From Bacteroidota bacterium (GTDB lineage: Bacteria > Bacteroidota > Bacteroidia > Chitinophagales > Chitinophagaceae), in contig JAFEAE010000019.1 in assembly GCA_018266575.1 (NCBI GenBank), positions 1-64,000 of the forward strand: a DNA stretch of 64,000 bases, given 5' to 3'. Positions within the stretch are counted from its first letter, which is position 1. Every line of letters begins with the position of its first letter. Positions 35,316 through 44,415 of this stretch are shown piece by piece. The notes beneath the pieces were generated by a model, which ran no database searches, was not told the DNA's origin, and saw only the letters and a program-made list of their open reading frames with translations. Position numbers and translations under genes: made by a program.

Positions 35316-36212
35316 TTAAGATTGGGTTATCTTTTTCAGAAGTGAGATATCTATGGGATCAATCCATGTAAACTCTTTATCTTTTCTAAACCACGTCATC
35401 TGCCGCTTTGCATAATTCCGCGTATTTTTTTTGATATCATCAATAGCTTTTTCTAAAGATATTCTTCCATCGATATAGTTGAAGAGTTCGCTGTAACCTA
35501 CAGTTTGCAATGCATTCAATGAGCGAAGGTGTTGAAGGTTTTTTACTTCATCCAATAATCCATCATCAATCATCTGATCAACACGTGTGTTAATATTATG
35601 GTGCAATTCTTCTTTTGATAACTCCAAAGCGATTTTAATGATCCCGAATGACCGTTCTTTTTTTTGTTGCTTTCTAAAATTCAGGATAGACATGCCCGTT
35701 ATACGAACTACTTCCAATGCACGCATCATGCGCTGCGGGTTTTCAATCTCGCCGGTTTTATAAAAGCCCGGGTCTGTATTCTTCACTTCATTTTTTAACC
35801 ATTCCATTCCTTTCTCTGCATATTCTTCCTGTATTTTATTCCTTGTTTCGGCGTCAACCTGGGGCATGTTATCTAATCCTTCGCAAAATGCTTTTATATA
35901 CAAGCCTGTGCCCCCAACCATTACTGCAGTATCATGCTCTTGAAAAATTTCTTCGGCATATTGCAAAGCAAGTTGTTCGTACATTCCGGCATTAACATCG
36001 TCATGCACGGAATGTGAATTAATAAAATAATGTTGAACAGCTTGTAATTGCTCCGGTGAAGGTTTGGCAACACCAATATTTAATTCGCGGAAACATTGCC
36101 TCGAATCAGCAGAAATAATTTTTGTGTGGAGAGATTGTGCAATCGCAACAGCAACCGAAGTTTTGCCAACAGCTGTCGGCCCCGCAATTAATATGATCGT
36201 TTTATTTTTCAA
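35316..36212 (-). CDS. miaA: tRNA dimethylallyltransferase
   Basis: The 298-aa product has the P-loop LIAGPTAVGKTSVAVAIA, the substrate-loop ISADSRQCFRELNIGVAKP, VGGTGLYIKAFCEGLD near residue 100 and QTVGYSELFNYIDG near 250. It transfers the dimethylallyl group to A37 of tRNAs reading UNN codons. It is followed 53 bp later by the GH1 gene on the same strand. Confidence 0.96.
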   Translation of the reverse strand: MKNKTIILIAGPTAVGKTSVAVAIAQSLHTKIISADSRQCFRELNIGVAKPSPEQLQAVQHYFINSHSVHDDVNAGMYEQLALQYAEEIFQEHDTAVMVGGTGLYIKAFCEGLDNMPQVDAETRNKIQEEYAEKGMEWLKNEVKNTDPGFYKTGEIENPQRMMRALEVVRITGMSILNFRKQQKKERSFGIIKIALELSKEELHHNINTRVDQMIDDGLLDEVKNLQHLRSLNALQTVGYSELFNYIDGRISLEKAIDDIKKNTRNYAKRQMTWFRKDKEFTWIDPIDISLLKKITQS

Positions 36213-36256
36213 TTTGCGAGCTTGTACAGAACCCCCAAATATTTTTACCCTGGCGT

Positions 36257-36826
36257 TTAAATTTCTTCTTCCTCTGCTCCTGCTTCCTCTTCAGAATCTT
36301 CATCCGCAGATTCCCCATCTTCACCACCTTCTTCCCCAAAACCTTCCGCATGTTTGCTCAAGTCGTATTTCTCTTCCATTTCTGCAAGTTTATCTCCCAC
36401 CAATCCTTTTGTTCCGTATTGAGATGGGCCAATACCTTCTGATTTAATAACAGCAGGATATTCCTGTTTTGCAGTTTCATCTTTAGAAACGTTGATCAGT
36501 TCAACAAGAAAAGACCAGTTCTTCGCAAAATCATATACGTAAATAAATTTCTGGTTGGGATCGCGGATTTCGGAACCTACTGTTGTTTCTTCCATTAATA
36601 ATGGTGCAACTTTATAAGCTTTGTCGTACTTCGCCAGAGAAATTTCCCTGCCACGCTGCCAATTATCATTGCTGCGATAAAAAGTAGCCTGGTGTTTATT
36701 ATCGAATTCGTATGCTTTTAAAATAATTTGATGTAATTGAAAAAAATTCTGCGTGTGGCGGACTGCAACATCACGGTAAACGCTATCGTCTTCTTCAAAA
36801 TAAACCCTGAATTTTAATATAGCCAT
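36257..36826 (-). CDS. pRiA4b ORF-3-like family protein
   Basis: The 189-aa product has the IS1096/pRiA4b ORF-3 pattern: ILKFRVYFEEDDSVYRDVAVRHTQNFFQLHQIILKAYEFDNKHQATFY near the start and YVYDFAKNWSFLVELINVSKDE near residue 95. It ends in a strongly acidic tail (residues about 160-189). The family is common on plasmids and chromosomes; the function is unknown. Despite the family name no transposase is nearby. A consensus -7 box lies 43 bp upstream. Confidence 0.9.
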   Translation of the reverse strand: MAILKFRVYFEEDDSVYRDVAVRHTQNFFQLHQIILKAYEFDNKHQATFYRSNDNWQRGREISLAKYDKAYKVAPLLMEETTVGSEIRDPNQKFIYVYDFAKNWSFLVELINVSKDETAKQEYPAVIKSEGIGPSQYGTKGLVGDKLAEMEEKYDLSKHAEGFGEEGGEDGESADEDSEEEAGAEEEEI

Positions 36827-36869
36827 AAAGTTTAATTTGCTATCACTGAGTTATTCAAAATATGAATCT

Positions 36870-36878
36870 GCAAAAATA
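36870..36878 (-). promoter_or_regulatory. Predicted -7 box for the pRiA4b ORF-3-like gene
   Basis: TATTTTTGC on the minus strand fits TAnnTTTGC. The -33 region has no clear TTTG, so confidence is moderate. Confidence 0.45.
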
Positions 36879-36941
36879 ATGGAAAATATAATACTGGAAT
36901 TGGGACATCTTATAATTTGGAAAATCTAAAAGAATAAATAT

Positions 36942-37319
36942 TCATCGTCTTAGGATACCGGATAAATATTCTTGAAAACTTTTACATCCGTTATTCGCAG
37001 GATTTTCTAAGTCAATCATTTCACCAGAGCTTGTATCAAATATTTGCCAATTATACTTTTTAGCTAAAATAATTATTTCATAAAAGCCATTCTCCCCATA
37101 CAAGTTCAATATTTTATTCGCTTCTTTTCCGTTATCGTTGAAATATTCGATTTCAAAGTCTTTCCCCTTTATACTCTTATGATCGCCATCCGTAACGATT
37201 TTATCAAAATGACTTTCAAGGACAAAACAAAAGTCCGTTGGCTCGAACAATAGCTCATCAATTTCTTCAAATGAAGAAATTCTTTCCTTGTAACTGAATA
37301 AAACAATATCCCAACTCAT
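36942..37319 (-). CDS. Hypothetical small acidic protein
   Basis: This 125-aa protein is not recognised. It starts MSWDIVLFSYKERISSFEEIDEL, is acidic, and has no signal or membrane helix. It ends 63 bp upstream of the -7 box of the pRiA4b-like gene. Its composition resembles bacterial immunity or SUKH-like accessory proteins, but I see no diagnostic motif. Confidence 0.7.
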   Translation of the reverse strand: MSWDIVLFSYKERISSFEEIDELLFEPTDFCFVLESHFDKIVTDGDHKSIKGKDFEIEYFNDNGKEANKILNLYGENGFYEIIILAKKYNWQIFDTSSGEMIDLENPANNGCKSFQEYLSGILRR

Positions 37320-37338
37320 AAAAATTTAACCGGTCAAT

Positions 37339-38757
37339 TTATTTAACCGGCTCCAAATTCAATGTTTTCGCTTTTTCCATCATAAACTTATAAGCCGCAT
37401 CATAACTGTTTTCTATTTCACCATCGAGGATTGCTTCGCGGATTGCGTTTTTCAGGTCGCCTACAATCCTTGAAGGGCTTAACCCGAATGTTTCCATGAT
37501 CATCTCCCCTGTTACCGGCGGCTGCCAGTTCCGGATCCGGTCTTTTTCTTCTACTTCTTTCAATCGCTGGCGCACCAATTCAAAATTTGCGAGATAGCGT
37601 TTTACCTTTATTTTATTTTTTGAGGTGATATCCGCTTCGCACAACAGCATCAATGAATCAATATCATCCCCTGCATCAAATAATAATCTTCGAATAGCGG
37701 AGTCCGTTATATTCTCTTTGGTAAGGCTGATCGGGCGTAAATGCAGTTCTACCAGTTTCTGGACCAGTCTCATTTTTTCGTTCAACGGAAGCTTCAATCT
37801 CGAGAATATCTTCGGCACCATTCGTGCACCCACAACTTCATGGCCATGAAAAGTCCAGCCATGCCCGTCCTCAAATTTCTTCGTCGCCGGTTTTGCAATA
37901 TCATGCAATACGGCAGCCCAACGCAACCATAAATCGTTTGTAGTAACAGAAATATTATCTATAACCTGCAGTGTGTGATGAAAATTATCCTTGTGCCCTT
38001 TTCCATCGATATATTCAGCGCCGGCAAGGTCAACCATTTGCGGGAAAATGATTTTTAATAACCCGCTTTTAAATAACAAGTCAAATCCGACTGATGGTTT
38101 ACTACTCAGCAGGATTTTATTCAATTCTTCGGTTATACGTTCCTGTGAGACTATCTTTATCCTTCCAGCATCGGCACAAATAGCATCAAATGTTTTTTCT
38201 TCTATCGTAAAATTCAATTGTGAAGCAAACCGTATTGCACGCATCATCCGAAGCGGATCGTCACTGAAAGTCTGTAAAGGATCAAGCGGGGTTTTGATGA
38301 TCTTGTTATCAATATCAGCTAATCCGCCGAACGGATCGATCAGTTTTCCATAATCGTTTTTATTTAAACTTATCGCCAACGCATTGATCGTAAAATCGCG
38401 GCGTTTCTGATCGTCTTCCAATGTTCCCGGCACCACATCCGGGTTACGTGAATTATTACGATAACTCTCCTTTCTTGCTCCTACAAATTCAATATCAAAA
38501 TCATCTGCTTTAATATGTGCAGTCCCGAAATTTTTAAAATAGGCAACATTCGGTTGAGGGTTAAAATATTTTGTAACCGTTTTTGCCAATTCAATGCCAT
38601 CGCCAACGCACATAATATCTGCATCTTTTGTAGCACGCCTTATAATTTTATCGCGGACAAATCCCCCGATAAGATAACAAGGCACATTCAGTTCTTCTGC
38701 TGCATGAGCGATTTTCTTAAAAATAAATAATTCCTTATCTGTACAACTGATTTCCAT
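37339..38757 (-). CDS. cca: CCA tRNA nucleotidyltransferase with HD domain
   Basis: The start was set at ATG 38755-38757 ([11 protein letters not shown]), because a consensus -7 box ends only six bases upstream and the longer frame overlaps it. The 472-aa product has the class II polymerase-beta nucleotidyltransferase head ([23 protein letters not shown]), [13 protein letters not shown], and an HD phosphohydrolase motif ([15 protein letters not shown]) near residue 275. It repairs or adds the CCA 3' end of tRNAs; the tRNA-Leu in this window lacks an encoded CCA, so such an enzyme is needed. Confidence 0.94.
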   Translation of the reverse strand: MEISCTDKELFIFKKIAHAAEELNVPCYLIGGFVRDKIIRRATKDADIMCVGDGIELAKTVTKYFNPQPNVAYFKNFGTAHIKADDFDIEFVGARKESYRNNSRNPDVVPGTLEDDQKRRDFTINALAISLNKNDYGKLIDPFGGLADIDNKIIKTPLDPLQTFSDDPLRMMRAIRFASQLNFTIEEKTFDAICADAGRIKIVSQERITEELNKILLSSKPSVGFDLLFKSGLLKIIFPQMVDLAGAEYIDGKGHKDNFHHTLQVIDNISVTTNDLWLRWAAVLHDIAKPATKKFEDGHGWTFHGHEVVGARMVPKIFSRLKLPLNEKMRLVQKLVELHLRPISLTKENITDSAIRRLLFDAGDDIDSLMLLCEADITSKNKIKVKRYLANFELVRQRLKEVEEKDRIRNWQPPVTGEMIMETFGLSPSRIVGDLKNAIREAILDGEIENSYDAAYKFMMEKAKTLNLEPVK

Positions 38758-38763
38758 AACCCT

Positions 38764-38772
38764 GCAAATGTA
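38764..38772 (-). promoter_or_regulatory. Predicted -7 box of cca
   Basis: TACATTTGC on the minus strand matches TAnnTTTGC and ends six bases before the ATG, so the transcript should be leaderless or nearly so. Confidence 0.55.
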
Positions 38773-38833
38773 AGAAAGGATGAGATGAATGTAGTAGTCT
38801 GACCGTTCCAGTCTGACTATGGTTTGCAAGTAG

Positions 38834-39829
38834 TCAGGCGATGGTTTGCAACAATTGCCCGTCTTCAATTTTCATTGCACAATTGAAATGCCCTTTCGGA
38901 CAAGCTTTGTAGCCGTGCAACCCACAGGGACGGCAATCTAATTTTTCAATCACCTCTACAATATGCCTGTTATCGGATAGCGGCCCGAAACCAAATGCGG
39001 GAACCGTAGAACAATACACGGCTGTAACCGGCGCATTTACCGAAGAAGCGAAATGCATCGGCGCAGAATCGTTCACAAAATTCATTACTGCATTTTGCAT
39101 TAATGCTGCAGATTGCAGGAAAGAAAGTTGCCCGCATAAATTAGTAATGGAACTGCGCGAAGATCCTGCAATAATTTCTTCACATAAATTTTTATCAGAG
39201 GGAGCACCTAATAACAGAACAGAATAACCTGCGGGAAGTTTTTTTAAAAAAGAAACCCATTTTTCTTTTGGATATTGTTTCGTGAACCAAACGGATGCAG
39301 GCGCAATAGTAATATATGGATGATGCTGATAAAAAGAAACTGTTTCATAATCATTTTGCGATGGATACAACCTGGGCTTGGTAATGCTATCATCTGTAAA
39401 AAAATTTATCAACTCAAGGTCGCGTTCAATTTCATGAACCGGCTTTGCATTATTGCTAACAATATGTTTTATCTTTTTAGTAAACAAAAAACTAAACGGG
39501 TTCTTATCAAAACCTATTCTTTCTTTGGCGCCGGAAAATGCAGTGAGCATACCTGTTGCAGCAAACCGCTGCACGTTTATCACTTTATCATATTTTGTTT
39601 TCCGGATACGTTTTAATAAACCAAACAGGTTTTTCTGTTTGTTCTTCTTTTTATCCCATATCAAAATTTCGTTCAGGTAAGGATGGCCGTTAAACAAAGG
39701 TTCATTTCCCTTTCTTACTAAAAAATCTATTTGCGCACCAGGGAGAAACCGATGAAGCTTTTCAACCAGGCAGGTTGCCAGCACAACATCGCCGATAAAA
39801 GCAGTTTGTATAATTAATATTTTTTGCAC
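38834..39829 (-). CDS. Glycosyltransferase family 9 (heptosyltransferase-like)
   Basis: The start was set at GTG 39827-39829 (then [18 protein letters not shown]), which gives the usual GT9 N-terminus; an ATG five codons upstream would make part of a -7-like box (CATCTTTGC) coding. The 331-aa product has [42 protein letters not shown] near 185 and [22 protein letters not shown] near 250, the donor site. It probably adds heptose or a similar sugar to LPS core. It sits 76 bp upstream of cca. Confidence 0.85.
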   Translation of the reverse strand: MQKILIIQTAFIGDVVLATCLVEKLHRFLPGAQIDFLVRKGNEPLFNGHPYLNEILIWDKKKNKQKNLFGLLKRIRKTKYDKVINVQRFAATGMLTAFSGAKERIGFDKNPFSFLFTKKIKHIVSNNAKPVHEIERDLELINFFTDDSITKPRLYPSQNDYETVSFYQHHPYITIAPASVWFTKQYPKEKWVSFLKKLPAGYSVLLLGAPSDKNLCEEIIAGSSRSSITNLCGQLSFLQSAALMQNAVMNFVNDSAPMHFASSVNAPVTAVYCSTVPAFGFGPLSDNRHIVEVIEKLDCRPCGLHGYKACPKGHFNCAMKIEDGQLLQTIA

Positions 39830-39870
39830 GCTGCAAAGATGCAAAAAGCAACAGAATAGTGAAGAAGAAT

Positions 39871-40443
39871 TTATGGACGGATTATAGTTGCTGAACCGTC
39901 TTTATTCCACCGTACAATCGAAGAAGGTTCGTGCGGCGTTGTATCATCCCTCCTGTATCCAACAGTATAATCAACACCGTTTTTTATATGTTCAGAAACC
40001 TGTTTAAAAAATTGCGGGGATGTTTCTCCTGAAATATTTGCGGAAGTAGATACAATTGGTTTCCTGAAACGTTTGATCAGGTGTTTGCAAAAAGGTTCTT
40101 TTACCAGCCGGATGGCAACTGTTCCATCTTCATGAATTAAATTATCTGCCAACCCGATCGCTCCGTCGTAAATCACTGTTGTTGGTTTCTTTGTTGTTTT
40201 CAGAAAATCAAAAATCCGCAAGTCCGGGGCTGTTACATATTTCAGCAGGTCGCGTTCATCTGCAAGCAAAACGATCAGGCTCTTTTTTTCATCACGTTTT
40301 TTTAATGCAAAGATCTTTTTTACAGCTTCTGCATTTGTTGCGTCACACCCGATCCCCCATATCGTATCTGTGGGATACAGGATCAATTCGCCTTTATGCA
40401 AAGCCTGCAAACAATGAATGATATCTTCTTCAAAAATTTCCAT
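39871..40443 (-). CDS. tsaC: L-threonylcarbamoyladenylate synthase (TsaC/Sua5/YrdC)
   Basis: The 190-aa product has the YrdC core: ELILYPTDTIWGIGCDATN near residue 19, KKRDEKKSLIVL near 48, TKKPTTVIYDG near 85, and PIVSTSANISGE near 130. It makes threonylcarbamoyl-AMP for t6A37 of tRNAs. The Sua5 C-terminal domain is absent, so it is the short YrdC type. Confidence 0.94.
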   Translation of the reverse strand: MEIFEEDIIHCLQALHKGELILYPTDTIWGIGCDATNAEAVKKIFALKKRDEKKSLIVLLADERDLLKYVTAPDLRIFDFLKTTKKPTTVIYDGAIGLADNLIHEDGTVAIRLVKEPFCKHLIKRFRKPIVSTSANISGETSPQFFKQVSEHIKNGVDYTVGYRRDDTTPHEPSSIVRWNKDGSATIIRP

Positions 40444-40520
40444 TACCTTTTTTTCAGAACGCGAAGTTAGGAATTGACATGTTTTTGTGGAGCAAAAAAA
40501 ACAAGAAAATGCAGAAAGTG

Positions 40521-40565
40521 TGACTCCGGATTCCTGCCTTTGCAGGAATGACGGCGGGAGTGTTT
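40521..40565 (-). repeat. Dispersed element C, copy 1 (palindromic)
   Basis: On the minus strand it reads AACACTCCCGCCGTCATTCC, a short hairpin (GCAGGAATC side), then CCGGAGT. The core ATTCCTGC/GCAGGAAT is a palindrome. It matches 47635-47680. Confidence 0.75.
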
Positions 40566-40606
40566 ATGAATTATCCACTTGTATAAATTTTAATAGCACC
40601 GCACAC

Positions 40607-41560
40607 TTAGAATTTATACCCCACCCCGACATTACCAAAAAAGGTATTGCTTAATTGCTCTTTGTACCTGCCGGTAAGAGTTATATTGGTAACTAATGTT
40701 TTGAAAGTAACATCCACTACGGAAGGATGTTGCGGAATAGCGTAAGTAGGAATAAAGCTGAATGTAAACTTTTTATAAATATAACTAACGGGCATGCTTA
40801 TCTCATAATTGAGTATCTTGAACTGCGGGGCATTTTCCACGTAAGCATTTATTGTGTATCCCCGGCCTATAAGCCGTTTGAGCCTCGTACCCCCATAACG
40901 CCTTACCTTGTAATATGAATTATAATAATTCTGTGTGCTACCATAAGCTGTTATCGTTGGAGTTATTGCCAATGCATAATCAAATGCATAAAAACTATGT
41001 TCAAGCCCGAAGCTTGCCCCATAGTCTGCACGGTTCCCGAAATTTAAAATACCTTCAACAACAGGTTTTATAAATCCAAAATTATACCCAAAAAGCAGCA
41101 CCGCATTTTGTTGTATCTCCGACTCCACATTATAACTGTTACTATTGAAAAAATATTGATACGCATTGACCGAAAACTCTACATGCCTCGATTTATAGCC
41201 ATATCCCGCTTCAACAGTAAACAGGTCAAAACGGTTCTGCCCGGAAACAGGTAAATACGATGCAGAAGCATTTACATGCAATCCCGATTTATGATAATAT
41301 CCAACAGAAGGTGTGATATAGGGAGAAGCAACAGAATCTTTTCTTCCGAAATACACATTATTGCTGAGATAATCTATTCCCACCAGAAAATAGGATTTCT
41401 TTGGAAAGAACAGATCTGAAAATTCTTTTTCAAATTCTTTGAGCGAATCTTTCAGTTGCGCTTCGGTAAGCCCGCTGATCTTATTTTTTGTAGTATCCTG
41501 CGCATGCGTTGTCAAACAAGTGAGAAAAAACAGGAAGGTTAAGCAGGTGATGCAGCGCAT
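40607..41560 (-). CDS. Hypothetical outer-membrane beta-barrel protein
   Basis: The start was set at ATG 41558-41560, giving a good signal peptide (MRCITCLTFLFFLTCLTTHAQ). The 317-aa mature protein alternates aromatic/polar residues (VGIDYLSNNVYFGRKD, ASYLPVSGQ) and ends in GNVGVGYKF, a barrel-like terminus. No family is recognised. It would be in the outer membrane. Confidence 0.75.
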   Translation of the reverse strand: MRCITCLTFLFFLTCLTTHAQDTTKNKISGLTEAQLKDSLKEFEKEFSDLFFPKKSYFLVGIDYLSNNVYFGRKDSVASPYITPSVGYYHKSGLHVNASASYLPVSGQNRFDLFTVEAGYGYKSRHVEFSVNAYQYFFNSNSYNVESEIQQNAVLLFGYNFGFIKPVVEGILNFGNRADYGASFGLEHSFYAFDYALAITPTITAYGSTQNYYNSYYKVRRYGGTRLKRLIGRGYTINAYVENAPQFKILNYEISMPVSYIYKKFTFSFIPTYAIPQHPSVVDVTFKTLVTNITLTGRYKEQLSNTFFGNVGVGYKF

Positions 41561-41661
41561 GTTTTTCAATAAGTTTAAGCAAGGTGAAATATGACGCAGC
41601 AATAGACTGGTAAAAATAAGAAATGTTTAATGGTTGAGAAAGAATATTGATGGGTGAATTG

Positions 41662-41781
41662 GGGTTTAAGGGTTAAGGGTTAAGGTTTAAGGTTTGAGGT
41701 TTAGGGTTTAAGGTTCTGAGATTCTAAATTTCCTCACGAATCTTTGAACTAAAGAACCATAAACCCTAAACCTCAAACCTT
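41662..41781. repeat. Telomere-like heptamer inverted repeat
   Basis: Positions 41662-41717 are eight consecutive seven-base units near GGGTTTA/AGGTTTA. The last 29 bases (41689-41717) are complementary to 41753-41781 with one mismatch. It lies between divergent genes, so it is not a simple 3'-end terminator. Confidence 0.88.
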
Positions 41782-41820
41782 ATCTCGCAAACTTCCTGCA
41801 GCCATTTCCTCTGCATATAC

Positions 41821-41829
41821 TATGTTTGC
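41821..41829 (+). promoter_or_regulatory. Predicted -7 box of dapD
   Basis: TATGTTTGC matches TAnnTTTGC and lies 13 bases before the dapD ATG. The upstream -33 box is not clear. Confidence 0.5.
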
Positions 41830-41842
41830 AAAAAATTGAAAA

Positions 41843-42655
41843 ATGGAATTGAAAGCATTGATCGCTGAAGCCTGGGGCAACAGGGAATTATTAAAAGAAA
41901 ATAAATACAGCGATGCTGTCCGGGCAGTCATCGAACAGGTTGACAAGGGTGCATTGCGAACTGCATCTCCCTCTGATTCCGGTTGGCAGGTAAATGAATG
42001 GGTGAAACAAGCGATACTGTTATATTTCAGTATTCAACCAATGCAGACATGGGATGTTGCTCCGTTTGAATTTTACGACAAAATGTTGCTGAAAAAAAAT
42101 TATAAAGAACTTGGTGTACGTGCCGTACCTCATGCAGTTGCACGTTACGGAGCATACCTCGCAAAAAATGTGGTGCTGATGCCGAGCTATGTAAACATCG
42201 GCGCATATGTTGATGAAGGCACAATGGTGGATACATGGGCAACTGTTGGAAGTTGTGCGCAGATCGGAAAAGGCGTGCATCTCAGCGGCGGTGTTGGCAT
42301 TGGCGGCGTGCTTGAACCGTTGCAGGCATCTCCCGTGATCGTCGAAGATGGTTGTTTCATCGGAAGCCGCTCCATTGTTGTGGAAGGCGTGATCGTTGAA
42401 AAAGAAGCGGTGCTTGGCGCAAATGTGGTGCTTACGAAATCTACCAAAATAATTGATGTGAGTGGCAAAGAACCTGTTGAATATAAAGGGCGCGTTCCTG
42501 CACGCAGTGTTGTGATACCCGGAGGTTATAACAAGCAATTCCCTGCAGGAGAATATAACGTGAGTTGCGCATTGATCATCGGCCAGCGCAAAGCAAGCAC
42601 CGATTTAAAAACAAGCCTTAATGATGCACTGCGTGATTTTAATGTAGCAGTATAA
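41843..42655 (+). CDS. dapD: Tetrahydrodipicolinate N-succinyltransferase
   Basis: The 270-aa product has a helical N-terminus and a left-handed beta-helix with hexapeptide repeats: VVLMPSYVNIGAYVDEGTMVDTWATVGSCAQIGKGVHLSGGVGIGG near residue 113, VIVEDGCFIGSRSIVVEGV near 166, and RSVVIPGGYNK near 225. It succinylates tetrahydrodipicolinate in lysine/diaminopimelate synthesis. It stands alone. Confidence 0.96.
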   Translation: MELKALIAEAWGNRELLKENKYSDAVRAVIEQVDKGALRTASPSDSGWQVNEWVKQAILLYFSIQPMQTWDVAPFEFYDKMLLKKNYKELGVRAVPHAVARYGAYLAKNVVLMPSYVNIGAYVDEGTMVDTWATVGSCAQIGKGVHLSGGVGIGGVLEPLQASPVIVEDGCFIGSRSIVVEGVIVEKEAVLGANVVLTKSTKIIDVSGKEPVEYKGRVPARSVVIPGGYNKQFPAGEYNVSCALIIGQRKASTDLKTSLNDALRDFNVAV

Positions 42656-42683
42656 TAATTGAAGTATTTTTATTTTGTACTAA

Positions 42684-42755
42684 GCCGCATTGCTACTATT
42701 AAACATCGTTGTGTCACACTCTTCGACATTCAGTTCTTTGTTGAGCATTGTGCAA
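42684..42755 (+). repeat. Dispersed element A, copy 3 (degenerate, empty slot)
   Basis: CGCATTGCTACTATTAAACA followed by TCGTTGTGTCACACTCTTCG matches other copies, but the slot between TTGTG and TCACAC holds no palindrome. The end differs from the others. Confidence 0.6.
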
Positions 42756-42800
42756 GCCACTAATTAAATCATAGCTGCAATAATCAATAATGGGTATGTC

Positions 42801-42975
42801 AAAATTTTTTCTTGCCGATTGTGAAGCGATCAGGGAACAAATGTTCTTCACCACAGTAGTACAAAAGCTCAATCAATGCTCCTCCCGAAAACGGGATGTA
42901 CATCCCTGCCCGTCCGGCAGGCGGGGTTCTCGGGGCGCCTTTTTGGGTTCTTTTTTGGCGAAGCAAAAAAGAACA
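42801..42975 (+). repeat. Dispersed element B, copy 2
   Basis: It matches 27838-28015 on the opposite strand. Shared blocks include GCGATCAGGGAAC, AAAAGCTCAATC, CCTGCCCGTCCGGCAGGCGG and TTTTTGGGTTCTTTTTTGGC. Confidence 0.75.
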
Positions 42976-43028
42976 AGAAAATATTAAGAATGTAAAATCA
43001 CTACGGATAATTAAGCCCAGGCCAAAAC

Positions 43029-43958
43029 ATGAATATCAAAAGCGAAAATAAAAACTCACTAACAGGTTTCATTATCGCTTTTTTTGGCGCTATTTTATTT
43101 TCTACAAAAGCCATCATTGTAAAAAAAGCATTTCATGACACTTCCGTAGATGCACTGACATTGCTCGCCGAACGAATGATCTTTTCTTTGCCATTTTATA
43201 TTGCCGCTGCTATTTTTTCAAGCGGCAAAAAAAATAATGTGCGGATGACGAACAGGCAATGGATGAATGTTGTTTTACTTGGTTTAGCCGGTTATTACCT
43301 CAGCAGTTATTTTGACTTCGTTGGGCTGCAATATGTTTCCGCAGGTTTGGAACGGTTGATCCTTTTTCTCTACCCGACTTTCGCCGTTCTCATCAATGCA
43401 TATTATTTCAAACAAAAAATAAATAACCTTCAAAAAACAGCGCTGGTGCTGACGTATGTCGGGATAGGCATTGCATATTTCGGCGAATTAAAATTTGATA
43501 ACAGCAACCCGGATTTTTATTGGGGAAGTTTTTTGATCTTCATTTGTGCGATCACTTATTCCTTTTATCTTGTCGGAAGCGGAAGAATGGTTCCGGTACT
43601 TGGTGTAACAAAATTTACAGCCTATGCAATGCTTTCTGCAACTTGTGGCGTGTTGTTTCATTTTTTAATTCAAAAACATTCTGCCAATTTATTTGCCAGC
43701 AGTACACTCATCAGATATTCTATTATGCTTGCGCTTTTAGCAACCGTTATTCCCTCGTTCATGCTTTCTTATGGAATGAAAAAGATCGGCGCAAACAATA
43801 CGGCCATCATCACCAGCATCGGCCCTGTTTCCACAATTCTACAGGCGCATTTTATTTTGGGTGACAGGATTTTTGCAGAACAGGTCATCGGAACAGTTTT
43901 AGTAATTACCGGTGTGATCATGATCGGCTGGCAAAGTTTTGATACAAGTAATGGATAA
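43029..43958 (+). CDS. EamA/DMT-family transporter
   Basis: The 309-aa product has ten predicted membrane helices in two repeats of the EamA fold, with AFFGAILFSTKAIIVKKAF near the start, GLERLILFLYPTFAVLINAYYF at the end of repeat 1 and GPVSTILQAHFILGDRIFAEQVIG in repeat 2. It is probably an exporter of amino acids or other metabolites; the substrate is unknown. Confidence 0.9.
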   Translation: MNIKSENKNSLTGFIIAFFGAILFSTKAIIVKKAFHDTSVDALTLLAERMIFSLPFYIAAAIFSSGKKNNVRMTNRQWMNVVLLGLAGYYLSSYFDFVGLQYVSAGLERLILFLYPTFAVLINAYYFKQKINNLQKTALVLTYVGIGIAYFGELKFDNSNPDFYWGSFLIFICAITYSFYLVGSGRMVPVLGVTKFTAYAMLSATCGVLFHFLIQKHSANLFASSTLIRYSIMLALLATVIPSFMLSYGMKKIGANNTAIITSIGPVSTILQAHFILGDRIFAEQVIGTVLVITGVIMIGWQSFDTSNG

Positions 43959-43965
43959 GAAAAGA

Positions 43966-44025
43966 GATTTCACGCAGAGTCGCAAAGATCGCAGGGATTT
44001 GCTATTTACAATATCTCTGCGTGAG
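43966..44025. repeat. Inverted repeat with CGCAGAG motif before tRNA-Leu
   Basis: ATTTCACGCAGAG on the left matches CTCTGCGTGAGAT on the right (44011-44025 area). The left side also has repeated CGCAGAG/CGCAAAG words. It overlaps the promoter region of the tRNA. Confidence 0.5.
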
Positions 44026-44033
44026 ATACAAAA

Positions 44034-44065
44034 TTTGATGCATGCATTTTTTTTCTTTACTTTGC
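44034..44065 (+). promoter_or_regulatory. Predicted promoter of tRNA-Leu
   Basis: TTTG (44034-44037), 20 nt, then TACTTTGC (44058-44065). The -7 box is one base short of the full consensus. Confidence 0.5.
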
Positions 44066-44083
44066 ATCCCCTGAATAACACTT

Positions 44084-44167
44084 GCCCAAGTGGCGAAATT
44101 GGTAGACGCACTGTGTTCAGGTCGCAGCGTGGGAAACCATGTGCTGGTTCGAATCCAGTCTTGGGCA
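44084..44167 (+). tRNA. tRNA-Leu (anticodon CAG)
   Basis: The acceptor stem GCCCAAG (44084-44090) pairs with CTTGGGC (44160-44166). The anticodon stem CTGTG/CGCAG encloses the loop TTCAGGT, so the anticodon is CAG, reading CUG. A long variable arm (GTGGGAAACCAT) marks a class II tRNA, and GGTTCGAATCC is the T-arm. The CCA end is not encoded; ACA follows. A terminator hairpin follows immediately. Confidence 0.95.
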
Positions 44168-44174
44168 CAAAAAA

Positions 44175-44204
44175 GCCGGTAGTACTTTCTATCGGTTTTT
44201 TATT
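44175..44204 (+). terminator. Terminator of tRNA-Leu
   Basis: CCGGTAG (44176-44182) pairs with CTATCGG (44189-44195), one G-T pair, followed by a T-run. Confidence 0.8.
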
Positions 44205-44216
44205 TTTTGTTCCATT

Positions 44217-44297
44217 CGGCATTACTACTATTAGGCATCATTGCCTTTGCTTCTTCCATTGGAGGAAGATCACTTTTGCACTGAAGGATTTCTATTC
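44217..44297 (+). repeat. Dispersed element A, copy 4, with a different palindrome in its slot
   Basis: GGCATTACTACTATTAGGCA leads into a slot holding the imperfect palindrome CTTCTTCCATTGGAGGAAG (44250-44268), then CACTGAAGGATTTCTATTC, shared with copies at 45.6 and 48.5 kb. Confidence 0.6.
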
Positions 44298-44415
44298 GGC
44301 GATTTGCTGCTCTATAAAAAAACCAAAAGCGATGTCAGAAAAAGATACCCGGTGCAGTTTACCCTAAAATAAAAATGAAACGATATTAAAGAACCAAAGA
44401 GCTTACAACTCGTTT

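Larger units (their letters stand above)
42656..43028. other. 373-bp intergenic region holding elements A and B
   Basis: It contains a degenerate copy of element A (42684-42755) and copy 2 of element B (42801-42975). Short frames here translate the repeats and are not supported as genes. Confidence 0.75.

Noticed and set aside
36257..36826. Mobile element suggested by the pRiA4b/IS1096 family name
   Set aside because: No transposase, terminal repeats or target duplication are visible; the family also occurs as ordinary chromosomal genes.
41662..41717. CRISPR array or true telomere at the GGGTTTA repeats
   Set aside because: The units are contiguous with no spacers, and the tract is internal to a chromosome-like region and mirrored by an inverted copy, so neither applies.
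42020..42538. A minus-strand frame opposite dapD
   Set aside because: It lies entirely antisense to DapD; its His/Phe-rich composition mirrors the hexapeptide repeats of the real gene.
42790..42987. A 65-codon frame in the dapD-EamA spacer
   Set aside because: It translates element B (ends in GSFLAK), as does the frame at 27838-28077; the DNA repeat explains both.
43939..44367. A 142-codon frame across the tRNA-Leu gene
   Set aside because: It covers a clear tRNA and its terminator, so coding is not credible.
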